This document shows, piece after piece, positions 46,560-56,540 of a stretch of DNA of 64,000 bases; within the stretch, counting starts at the first letter, position 1, and every line of letters begins with the position of its first letter. The position numbers were made by a program, and so were the translations under genes. The notes under the pieces were generated by a model. It was not told where the DNA came from and searched no databases. It was given only the letters and a program-made list of their open reading frames with translations. The stretch comes from Gnetum montanum (lineage: Eukaryota; Streptophyta; Gnetopsida; Gnetales; Gnetaceae): positions 5,175 through 69,174 of the forward strand of contig MNCI01022074.1 of NCBI GenBank assembly GCA_015680685.1, given 5' to 3'.

Positions 46560-48171
46560 CAATGTTTATACTCTAGACTCTTGTAAGTGTGACACCATAG
46601 GGCAACATCCCTTTGGATGTTCGTATTGATAGATGTCACATTCTATTTTATCATTAGAGTCAAACTCCACAACTTCCTCTACTATAGCATCTTTGCCCTT
46701 ACTTCTTTGGTAGGCACATTTAGCTTCTTTTCGCCTCTTATGATTATGATCACTATTTTTCTCTTTGGATTCTTCAGCAATCTTCAAAGTGATTTGAAAT
46801 TTTTCATCTAAATAGTCCCATAACTTGTCAACCTTGGCCAAAATATCAGAAACAGATTTTTGGATGGGCAAGGTCTTTCTATTCACCACTTCATCAAGTG
46901 GTGATTCCTCCTCATCACAAAATTAGACCTCTCATTTTCTGATGGAAGGATCCTTGCTATACTCTTCAACACTTTCCCTTTTTTGTAGCTCATCTTCTTC
47001 TTTTGCTACCTACTCAATTAGCCTTTGGATCTAATGAGCTCTCAGTTCAGACAATCTTCCTTGGGCATTCATCCCAAGAGTTCTTCTAGTTTTTGCTTTA
47101 AGCCCATCTATGATGTAGCGAAGTTGATCCCTCTAAGAATAACCATGGCTAGGACATCGATGTAAAAATAAATAGTATCAACTCATGGTGGCATCCAAGG
47201 GTTCATGTGCTCCTTGTTTCTAGCCTTGGATTTGCCTTCTCAAATTAGACACTTTGGAGTGTGTCTGGTATTTGTCATTGAATAACTCTAACATTGTACT
47301 TCATTAACAAATAGATTTTGGTTCCAAAGACTAGTACGAACTTTTGGCTTCCTTGATGAGTGTCTTGGGAAATAGTTTGAGTTTCTGCCATTCATTATCT
47401 ATGTTTTGTAAGGCATAGGTATCATGAAAAGTTTGTAAATGCATTTGTGGGTTAGAGTTGTATCCCCCTCAAATCTTGGGATATTGTTCATGTCTGGGCG
47501 CTTGATTTGACTATCCCTCATATGCTTGGTTGGAATTTTAATTGCCTCTGCAATGTTGAGCATACTTCGAGTTGCTAATAGAGGTTGATCATCATCATTG
47601 CATTGATGATGCCAATGATGGTTTCGGCCATCCCTTTGGTTTTGGTGGCCTCCAAGGTCATTATTGTCTTGCTGATCACCTTCATCATGGCAGTTTTGAT
47701 GGTGGCTTCCTTAAGAACCATCAGATGAAGAGCAATGTTTGAAATTGTATGAAGAGGATGAAGAGGAGAATGGATTGTCACTGCCATCGCGATGTCCACC
47801 ACCACTCTTACGCTTATTATGATCATCATCCTTAGATCCTTTGCTATTGTGATGCTTGCCCAAGTCCCTACCTTGACTGTCACTTTTTCCTGAACCCAAT
47901 TTATGAATAGTGGATTACAGGTTCAGGTTCACATCCTCGTTACTAGTATTAGGGGATGGAGAATCTTTATGTTAAGAACCTTAAGTAGGAGGATCCTTAG
48001 TGTCATCTTGATTTAGTAGGAACAAGGAATTAGTGTAATATTCCTCCTTTGTAGCATCATGGAGCTTCTCCTAATGCTCGACACAAACTCATTTGGATGA
48101 GTGTATACCACCTTGCATTTTTGTGGGACTGATGGTTTGGTATCTTCGTGCTTGCGAGAAGAAGAAGACAT
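46560..48171 (-). pseudogene. Gypsy gag, broken
   Basis: The start ATG at 48171-48169 reads MSSSSRKHED and lies about 130 bp inside the primer site. A His/Asp/Lys/Ser-rich region (47899-47575) and a charged helical C-terminal part follow (46889-46566, with YQYEHPKGCC near 46630). There are several stops. The same gag region is found at 871-1880, 7487-7600, 18100-18770 and 31620-32270. Confidence 0.75.
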
Positions 48172-48302
48172 TTTGCAAACAAGATAAAATTATTAGTGTG
48201 TTTTTATAATTCTATGTATAGTGGGAATGATATTGACATTGAGGTTTGTACAATGATATTAATGGTATTCACTTAAACCTAAATAGTGAAAATTTTACAA
48301 AG

Positions 48303-48320
48303 TCCCTAGCAATGGTGCCA
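48303..48320 (-). other. Primer binding site, tRNA-Asp type
   Basis: One base (T) after the LTR end the minus strand reads TGGCACCATTGCTAGGGA. The Athila-type site complementary to plant tRNA-Asp is TGGCGCCGTTGCCGGGGA. The four differences are all G-to-A or C-to-T transitions, as expected from decay of methylated cytosines. Confidence 0.8.
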
Positions 48321-48321
48321 A

Positions 48322-49224
48322 TGATGAGCGGTGAGGTACCCCTATGCCCAACCATACAAATCACAAAGTGTTCATGCGCATTTCGATCAAATTTCATGGA
48401 CTTTATTGTTTCCAGTGCACTAATCCTTTAGGAAGTGAATCTAGCCTTAAGGTCAATCGTTGTCTTCCCAATTACACTTGTGATGTTTGTTGGTATGGTC
48501 AAGTGTAACTGAGGCATTCAATTTTTATCATTTTGTGTTTTATATTTTGGTGCTCAAAATATAGATAAAGTAATTTGATTAACTAATCTGAATTAACTAA
48601 TTAACTAGCATTTAACTAATCCTAACATAAGCATTTGATCCCACTTTTTATACACATCTTGAACCCATGTATCCGCTGCTAGGCAACCAAGCGCTATGTT
48701 ATTGGGCATACCAAGCAGTAACATTGCTGGGTTTACTAAGCGAATACATGTTATGCTCAAAGCGATTGTACTTATGTGTGTAATCTATCTCGCTGAATTG
48801 CCTCAGTAATGTAATAATTGGGAAATATTTAATAACAAATTGAAAGCATTTAATAAATAATTGGAAATAGTAAATGCATAAATAAAATAGCTAATCTATC
48901 CAAAGTGCTAGAAGGTTTATCAGAAAGCTCATCAAACACACTCTTGTGCTTAGGCACAACAATGCTTGAATAAGGATCCATACACTCAATGACTCTTGCT
49001 AGGGGCACTCGAGGGAAAAATTCTAACTCTCAAATGGAAAAACTGCAAGAGCTTTGCTGCAACTACTATCTCTACTTGTTGTAAATGTGGCTACAAGCGC
49101 ATATATATAGCCAAAAAATCAATGAGGCCTCGTCAATGCACAATACGATGCATTAATGAGGCCTTGTTGACGAGGCCGTGTGGATGAGGCTTCATTGATG
49201 TAGCGAACTAAACACAACTCATCA
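48322..49224 (-). repeat. 5' LTR of the full gypsy element (type III)
   Basis: This 903-bp LTR has TGATGAG and CTCATCA ends. U3 has AGGCCT palindromes (about 49125-49200), then CTATATATATG (49117-49107). It pairs with 34754-35671 as the same subfamily ('gtgcactaatcctttagg'). Confidence 0.9.
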
Positions 49225-50272
49225 AACGAGTACCTTCATAATTTTCCAAAACATTGTGCAATATTTCTAATACTAAGTGTGTTGAAATATCATGATAAGG
49301 CATCATAATCCTTAGTGCATTAAATCACCTACTCTAGCCACACTTTTTGGTTCACTGCTTTTGACTCCTTAAAACTTCAAATAATTTTATGTTTTTTTTA
49401 GGGTTGTTTATAATTATGACCAATTTGTGTGTCATGTCCACCTTTTAGAGAGAAGGTCCAAATTCCAAATGCAATGGCCCATTGCAAGCCCAAAAAGCCA
49501 AAACCCAAAAACCATTTCAAAATTCAAATTCAAATTGTGGGATAAAAAAGATTTAGGCGGCATGAACAAATTTGGGAGTCTTGTGGCAGGTGATGGGACA
49601 AAGCTACAAAGGATGAATGCCTGCCACGTGGAAAGACAGAAAATGATTGTTAAACATGGGCGGTTTGATCACAATTCCATTCTACCACTATTTCCCGCGT
49701 AAAAATATGGCGGCCGTCCCACAACTCGTGCTACATATTCCCTCAACTCAACTAATAATAAATAATAATAATGATTAAAAAACTAAAGCAAAGGTATACA
49801 GCATATAGCATTATCATTATAATCATAATGTTATCTCTAACTTGGGAGAGTTTGGTGAGAGTGTCACATCGTGTCCATCCATTTCAACACGCTCCCTCCC
49901 GCCTTTGATGAATTTGATGTGGTATGACTTGATTTGGTGTTTAATTGATTAGTTTTAGCTTTAATTTTAATTGATTACAAAACGCGTTGTGTTGACCACT
50001 TTTCATACATGTCCAAAAAAGTCACCAAAGGTAGGAAGATCATAGGAACGCCAATCTGAAAGGAAAACGAGAATTACGCGGGAGTCCAAATAAATTAAGC
50101 AGATCTCTCCTCCACCAGATAAAGAGAAACTTCAATTTAATACATTGTTTAACTGTTGCACAAAAATTTATTTTGAAAAGTCAATGTCCAGTCAAATGAC
50201 TAAACATGGGCAGAGAAGTTTAAATTGAGCTCAACATCAACAGTGGATGTCCTGTACCTCTGCAGCATCACA
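49225..50272 (+). promoter_or_regulatory. Upstream region of the receptor kinase gene
   Basis: It contains a G-box GCCACGTGG at 49623-49631 and W-box cores: TTGAC at 49992-49996, and GTCAA (W-box reverse) at 50180-50184 and 50191-50195. WRKY factors bind W-boxes at many plant defence genes. No strong TATA box is seen at the usual distance. The part up to about 49970 is duplicated at 26760-27450, where the G-box is deleted. The last 300 bp are unique. Confidence 0.45.
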
Positions 50273-53200
50273 ATGGCTTCCTCCTCCTCTGCTGCTCTTC
50301 CTTTTGGCCTTCTGCTTCTGCTTTGTTTGTGTTCCTCCTTTTTCTTTGTTGCTTTTGTTAAAGCTCACACAGATCATGATGGAGCTGGAGCTTTGAATGA
50401 TATGAGAGCTCTCATTCAATTCAAGAAGTGCATCACCAGTGATCCACTCTCTCTTCTCCATGATTGGAATGATCATGATGCCAATGCATGCAATTGGACT
50501 GGAATCAGCTGCTCCACCAAACATCATGGCCGAGTTGTGAAGATATCTCTGGAAAATGCCACGTTGCATGGGTCCCTGTCTCCCCACCTCTCCAACTTAT
50601 CATTCCTGCAGATACTTGACATTGGCAATAACTCTTTCTCTGGTACGATCCCATCATCCCTGGGCACTTTGCATAGGCTTAAATTGTTTGATCTGTGCAT
50701 TAATGAATTTGAAGGTGGGATTCCTTATCAAATAGGAAACCTTTCTTCTTTGCAACTTCTTTCTCTGTGTGCAAATTCCTTGGTTGGTGACATTCCTCAA
50801 TCTCTTGCAACACTCCAAAACCTTAAGTGCTTCAACGTTTATGAAAATCAGTTGCATGGACAAATCCCTTCCGGGCTGGGAGCACTCCACAAACTTGAAA
50901 TTTTTGAAGTTGGTTATAACAACATTCACGGCATCATTCCTGCTCAACTGGGCAACCTTTCTTTCTTGCAACATCTTAGTGTTGCTGATAATCATCTCAA
51001 GGGTTTCATTCCTTGTACACTTGCCAGTCTCTACCGTCTCACTGAATTTTACCTTTCCCAAAACAGTCTGAGTGGAACCATTCCCCCCTGTTTACGCAAC
51101 CTCACTGCTCTTACAGGCTTAGGTTTGGATGCTAACAATTTTCAGGGTCATCTTCCTACCTGGCTGGGCAGCTTTAACAAACTACAGGGTTTAGTTTTAG
51201 CTTTCAACAGATTCACAGGCAACATCCCACACTCATGGAACAATCTCACCCAACTCCAAGGGCTCGACTTGTCCAATAACAGATTGTCCGGAATACCACC
51301 GTCGTGGTTGGGAAGACACTGGACCCAACTGACGCGTTTTAACATCGGCTCCAATTACTTCACCAGTGGAGTGAGCACACCCACCCAGCCTATTCCGATC
51401 CTCCTAACTCTATCCAATTCATCTGGTTTAATTTATCTACAAATATATAAAAACCTTTTAACGGGAACGTTACCGCCCAACTTTGAGAGCTCCTTGCCCA
51501 ATCTTCAGATTTTACACTTATCTGACAATTATATCTCTGGCAACATACCTCCCAGTGTAGGAAACTTTTCTTCTCTTGTAGAGATTAATCTGTACGACAA
51601 CTTATTCAGCGGTACCATACCACCTCAAATTGCACATGTGAAGTCACTGCAAAGCATTGCTCTCGACGGAAACAAGCTACAAGGCCACCTTCCCACAGAG
51701 ATATCTCTCTTGAACCAGTCACTTGGCTATCTCTATCTCTCAAATAATATGTTATCTGGTTCCATTCCTGCTGACATTGGAAAACTGGTTAATCTGCGGG
51801 AGCTGTACCTTCATAGAAATCTACTGTCAGGAAAAATTCCTTCAGAGATAGGAGACTGTCCAGTTCTTGAAGACCTTGTACTATCTGCGAACAATCTGTC
51901 TGGGCCAATTCCACCAGAGGTTGCCGGTCTCAAAACCATTGTATTCAATTTCCGTTTGTCAGAAAACAGCCTGACAGGAGAAGTACCTCCAGAAATAGCA
52001 GGATTACAGATGGCACAGCATATAAATCTTTCAAGCAACAATCTTTCTGGAAACATTGCATCTTACATGGATAGCTGGTTGGATGCTCGTCAAATCAATC
52101 TCAGTTATAATCATTTCAGCGGCAACGTTTCCAAATCAATTGGGAGTAAACTCACCCAGCTTGAAAGCATAGATATATCTGGGAACAACTTTAGCGGACC
52201 TGTGCCTGAGTCCCTGTTCAATCATTCTAATCTCTATTTTTTGAACTTTTCCTACAACAACTTTGATGGAGAAGTTCCCTGTCTGCACAGTTCCTCTTCA
52301 AAGAAGCTAAGATTGACAAGATGGTCGTTTCTTGGTAATTTAAATATATGCGGAAGATGTTTTGGCCTGAAAGCTTGTCTACCGTCTCTTACTCAGCAAC
52401 ACAAGTCTCATTTTAACAAAAACAGTATTCTGAAAATTGTGCTTGGCATTCTAGGTGGCCTTCTGTTGCTGGTTGTTGCAGCGATTTCATTCATTTTTAG
52501 AAGAACCAAAACATCCAAAGGGCAAACTCTATGGGTAAGTGAAAAATTCTTAAAGATATCTATGGAAGAACTTCAGAGGGCAACAGACAATTTCAGTGCT
52601 TCAAACTTGGTAGGTGAAGGCAGCCATGGAAAAGTTTACAGGGGTGTCTTAAGCTCAGACATGGTAGTTGCTGTAAAATGTTTCTCTCCTGCAGAGCAAC
52701 ACGGAACTGTGAATAACTTCAAAAAGGAATGTCGTGCTTTGAGGAAAGTAAAGCATCGCAACATTTTGAAGATTATTACTGTGGTATGGTCTAATGAATT
52801 AAAAGCTCTGGTTATGCCTTTCCTGACTAATGGCAATCTCCATTCTCTTCTTCACAGCACAGAAGATGGTCAGTTGACCCCATTGAAGTTGGCAATGAGA
52901 GTGAAAATACTCACAGAGTTAGCAAGGGGACTTGCCTATTTGCATCATGATTGTGATTTTCAGGTCATCCACTGTGACATCAAACCAGAGAATGTATTAT
53001 TGGATGACGATATGACTGCCAAGCTTTCTGATTTTGGAATATCTCACCTCATTGGAGATTTTGATAATTCAACAGCATCATCTTCTCTTGCTGTGAAAGG
53101 TTCTGTTGGTTATATTGCTCCAGGTATGTGCATTTTATTTTTATCTATTTTTTTAGAACACCTATATATTTCGATTGATGATAAAGTGAGTAGGCTAAAT

Positions 53201-53702
53201 TTTAGGTAATGATTTTTCAGAGTATGGGATTGAACAAAGAGTTTCTGTGAAAGGTGATGTATACAGCTTTGGAGTTGTTACTTTAGAAGTGATCACAAGA
53301 TTGAAGCCCACACATGAAATGTTTTCAGGAGATGTCACATTACCATTGTGGATCTCGAGGGCCTTGAAAGGAAAATCAGGGGATGAAAGAAGAGAAACAA
53401 TTAAAGATATAATAAAGACAGCAGACCAAAATGGAGGTGGAATTGAGATGGATAAAGATGTTGAAATGTCAGCCATGGAAAACATTTTAATGGTAGGTTT
53501 AAGATGCACTTGTCAGAATGCCTCCATGAGGCCTACTATGAAAGAAGTTGAGCTATTTCTAGAATCAGTATATCCTTTAAATCTCCAGAATAAAGGGACA
53601 CGATCAAGAAACTTGGAAGAAGTCATTACGATTGTGGAATCACAACCCCCCTTTTACTTTAGAAAGGTAGAAGGTGAAAGTTCAACATTTTCTTCTGATT
53701 AG
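50273..53702 (+). CDS. LRR receptor-like serine/threonine kinase, subfamily XII type (FLS2/EFR/XA21-like), non-RD
   Basis: The exons are 50273-53123 and 53221-53702, giving 1110 residues. The start ATG in ACAATGGC context precedes a signal peptide (residues 1 to about 31). An in-frame upstream extension has no ATG. An N-terminal LRR cap with CNWTGISC lies near residues 45-80, then about 24 LRRs to about residue 690 (LxxLxLxxNxLxGxIP type, one irregular). A short Cys cluster (CGRC) and a membrane segment (718-741) follow. The kinase has GEGSHGKVY near 780, VAVK Lys802, HCD 900-902 and DFG Asp920. HCD lacks Arg, so it is a non-RD kinase, the class of plant pattern-recognition receptors. The 97-bp phase-1 intron (GT-AG) splits the Glu of APEYG, the conserved intron place of this subfamily. 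Ligand unknown. It is intact, unlike everything around it. Confidence 0.93.
53124..53220 (+). other. Intron of the receptor kinase gene
   Basis: Its borders are CCAG/GTATGTG and TTTTTCAG/AGTATG. Removing it restores GYIAPEYG across the junction in phase 1. Without splicing the frame ends 87 bases into the intron. Confidence 0.93.
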
Positions 53703-53724
53703 TGTTTCTAGGTAAGTCTCTAGA

Positions 53725-53730
53725 AATAAA
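53725..53730 (+). terminator. Polyadenylation signal of the receptor kinase gene
   Basis: AATAAA lies 23 bp after the stop codon (TAG 53700-53702). It is close for a plant 3' UTR, so a more distal site may be used. Confidence 0.45.
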
Positions 53731-56100
53731 AGAATTAACTTTCATCTACATCATTGAGCAAAATTGTGATATCGTGCCCTAATGATTCTTTTTTATGCTT
53801 CCTTATTTGTATAATTCATTTGTTCTTAGCATGTGGATACTTACTATTTGTAATATTGGTGATGTGTAGGATTTGCTTCATCTTGTAATGGAAGAATGCA
53901 CCTTGGGACCAGTGCTTCACATGTGTGAATTGCTGTTTGATTTTACAGAAACCAAGTCTGCAAGTTCATTTAATTAGTCACTTTTAATGTTGAAAATGAA
54001 AGTAGAGCATGGATTAATGTTTACTTTTAAATATTTTGTATTATTGTTTAATTGGAAAGGTACACTCAACTAGGTCACCTTTGCATGTCAAGAGTATCCC
54101 ATGATGCTTGTTCTTCTTCAAATATGGTTGATTAAATTTTTATCATGCTTTGTAATTTTTTTGTGATCATGAATGCATATTATGTAAGCTTCCTTCAATA
54201 TATTATTTATGTTTTGAACTTTGTAAATAGTCATGATCAATGTTAAGAAATAATGTCATTCAACCTCATGATTTAGGTAGCATGTACATTTGCGGTTAAT
54301 TCTCTTTATATAGGATTTCTAATAAATCCTTGTATTTGTGGCTTGGGCTTTGTAAAGCCAAGGGTGAAAACTTTTGCATAAGACTGATCCATTTTGAGGT
54401 TTTCATTTTTCCTAAATAAACATTTTAGAATTAAAACTGTGCGAGCATTTGCTATAGGCTTTGTAGGATGACAACTCCATGATCAATAAAAGATTTGCTT
54501 TCAATCCACTAAACTTCCTGGATAGTTTAATATCAGAATTAGTTTTAAGGCAACATTTGCTTCATTTTTGTGAGCAGGGTAGATGTTCATTCAACATTAT
54601 ACTATAAATTGAAATCTTTGCATTGCCAATGTCAGTAATTAGTTTGTTCCTTTACAATCATAACAATCATGTTGTGTTTGGCAAACTTTGTAATTGCATT
54701 TGACAGAGTCCTGCAGAATCTAAAAGATTAACAATTTTTGTGCTTCCCAAATTTGCACATCTAAATTTTATGTTTATACTACACTTTCTTGCATCTTACT
54801 CATAGTCCTTGTATTAATCCATCATATCAATTGTTAATTGAGTCAATATCAATGAATAATGATGGGAAATCCTAGTTCTGAGATAGAAGAAAGGCTAGGA
54901 ATTGCTTTTTTATAGAGAATTATATGCATGGTTGAATTAGTTAAAATATCTAAAATTATGGTGGGGGTGTTGGAACTCAAAATAAGTGAAACATAGGTGA
55001 TGAGACATGAAATTGCTCANTACATCCCAATATTTATAAAAGTTTATAACTCAATGCTACCTAGTAGAATTGAACCTGCTATTGATATCAACAATCCCAT
55101 GGTTGACATAAGACCATGACTTATAAGTTTTGTAGCCGGTATTAGGCTCACAATGTCATTGGTTTTCACATAGCTAGTGATGAGGTTGTGTTTACAATAT
55201 GCTGTCCCAAAGTTTTGATTATTAATTTTAAATTTGTAATTGTTATTATGATAATTACTAAACCACATTGAGTTGATTAATTTTTAAAATCAATGGTTAA
55301 ACTTAGGGGATGAAACAAATTAACCAAAGTTAGATTCATGTTATTAAAAATAATAACAATAAATAAAATAAATATTATTGCTAAGCTTCCTTAGGGTACT
55401 TCGATTAATGTTTCCAGTAAATGTGCTACCACCTACCTCATTAATCATGGTCTTAATGAACTTTGATGACCTGGACCATAAATAGAAATGTAAGAGACCT
55501 GTGTCAGATCAGTTAGAAATATACTATTCCAAGGTATTGTACAAATTAGCAATTTTTTACTTTTTGTTAGCCTCATCCGTTGCATGAACAACTACATGCA
55601 CAGGGTCACATGGCAGTAGGAGCAAAATGCAAGTGAGACTTGTGATGCAGAAATTCTTTTTCCAGGCCTTGTGCGATAGTTTTGGGCACAGGTTTGACTA
55701 CGTAGGTCCAAATGTCCCACCAATGCCAAGAAGAGTCGGCGTAGCCGAAAGTGAACAGAAGCTTGGCAGTGGGCTTGTACTGTGAGCATGGCGTTCACTT
55801 CTTCCAGTTTGTTCAAATATGATGGTGCTACGCACAAATTCGAATTTCCTTAATATGATTTTGGAATGTGCATTATGTTCTTGCGGAATGTGAATTGTGA
55901 AGCTTGAAAATGGACGCACAGCTCTTGGAACACCTGAAATGATATATGGAAATTTTGCTTTAAATTTGGATGGAAGCCATTTGCGGATATCTTATTCTTA
56001 TTCGGGAAGCTCCAACATTGAGCAAAACAATTTTTGCTAGAGTTCTGTCACTTCTGTGCTACTTGTTGCTTTGCCGTAATCCGGGACACAGGGGCGAGAG
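53731..56100. other. Intergenic, AT-rich, no gene seen
   Basis: Only short meaningless frames occur. It includes a SINE-like relic at 54961-55150 and a single N at 55020. From 55560 the base composition is less AT-rich, leading into the promoter of the pseudogene at 56189. Confidence 0.4.
54961..55150 (-). mobile_element. SINE-like relic, minus strand (second copy)
   Basis: It is homologous to 59096-59240: GGGGTGTTGGAA end, 'aactttataac' type middle, and a B-box-like GGTTCAATTCT on minus (55076-55066). The A-box-like part is about 35 bp farther away than in the other copy. Confidence 0.4.
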
Positions 56101-56109
56101 CCTTTAGCC

Positions 56110-56118
56110 TATATAAAA
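56110..56118 (+). promoter_or_regulatory. TATA box upstream of the FPS pseudogene
   Basis: TATATAAAA lies 71 bp upstream of the ATG at 56189, with a CT-rich leader (56145-56182) between, as in a normal plant promoter. Confidence 0.55.
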
Positions 56119-56188
56119 GGACTTTTGCGGTTCGTTTTCTTTCTACGAATCATTGTTTGTTAGCTGGTTTTTCTCTTTCTCCAGCGCC

Positions 56189-56540
56189 ATGATCTCCAGC
56201 GGATCGACTGACTTGAAATCCAAGTTCCTTGCCATGTATGAGGTCCTCAAATCTGAGATTTTGGTAGATCCAGCTATTTAATACATGTTGGAGGCTGGCT
56301 AATGGCTAAAGAAGATGCTGGATTATAATGTTCCAAATGGAAAGCTTTGTCTAGTTTACAACTAGAAGCTTTTGAAAGGTGGAGATGTATACGAAGAAGA
56401 TCATATTTTTTCATTTTGTATAATATCACGGATGCCTCTGTTATACAACGACTGCAGCCCAACCCACGCATGCCTCCACAAAGTTATGGTTGGCTTGCCA
56501 TGGCTGCAGTTTGGGTGGCATCCGTGATGTCCTTATAATA
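56189..56540 (+). pseudogene. FPS: Farnesyl diphosphate synthase pseudogene, 5' part
   Basis: The ATG frame reads a short leader then DLKSKFLAMYEVLKSEILVD, a stop, WLKKMLDYNVPNGKL, another stop, then KLLKGGDVYEEDHIF. These are, in order, the N-terminal blocks of plant farnesyl diphosphate synthase, the cytosolic enzyme joining IPP and DMAPP/GPP into FPP for sterols and sesquiterpenes. A deletion then removes the first Asp-rich (DDxxD) helix region. In another frame, near 56428, DASVIQRLQP resumes at the part that in the enzyme follows this motif, and similarity fades by about 56530. Three in-frame stops (from 56282 on), a frameshift and loss of the catalytic helix make it dead. The TATA box and leader suggest a gene duplicate rather than a processed copy. 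Confidence 0.7.

Larger units (their letters stand above)
34754..49224 (-). mobile_element. Full-length Athila/Tat-like gypsy element (type III LTRs) with nested LTRs
   Basis: The minus-strand order is 5' LTR (49224-48322), tRNA-Asp-type primer site, gag, protease, RT, RNase H, integrase, non-coding region with an internal module, ORF3, polypurine tract, 3' LTR (35671-34754). Copy A gives the empty site (ACTTCAACAACGAGTACC, 26758-26775). The flanks AATAG and AACGA are a decayed 5-bp target duplication. The two LTRs differ at roughly one base in ten by eye, so the insertion is old. A solo LTR (35827-36627) and a plus-strand LTR (41051-41752) lie inside it. Confidence 0.9.
28080..49970. repeat. 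Segmental tandem duplication, copy B
   Basis: The matching pieces are 28080-28931, 29886-33718, 34253-34753 and 49225-49970. They are separated by three insertions that copy A lacks. It ends about 300 bp upstream of the receptor kinase start codon. Confidence 0.9.

Noticed and set aside
50237-51061. Minus-strand frames over the receptor kinase
   Set aside because: They are antisense shadows of the LRR coding sequence; their composition follows the repeat pattern.
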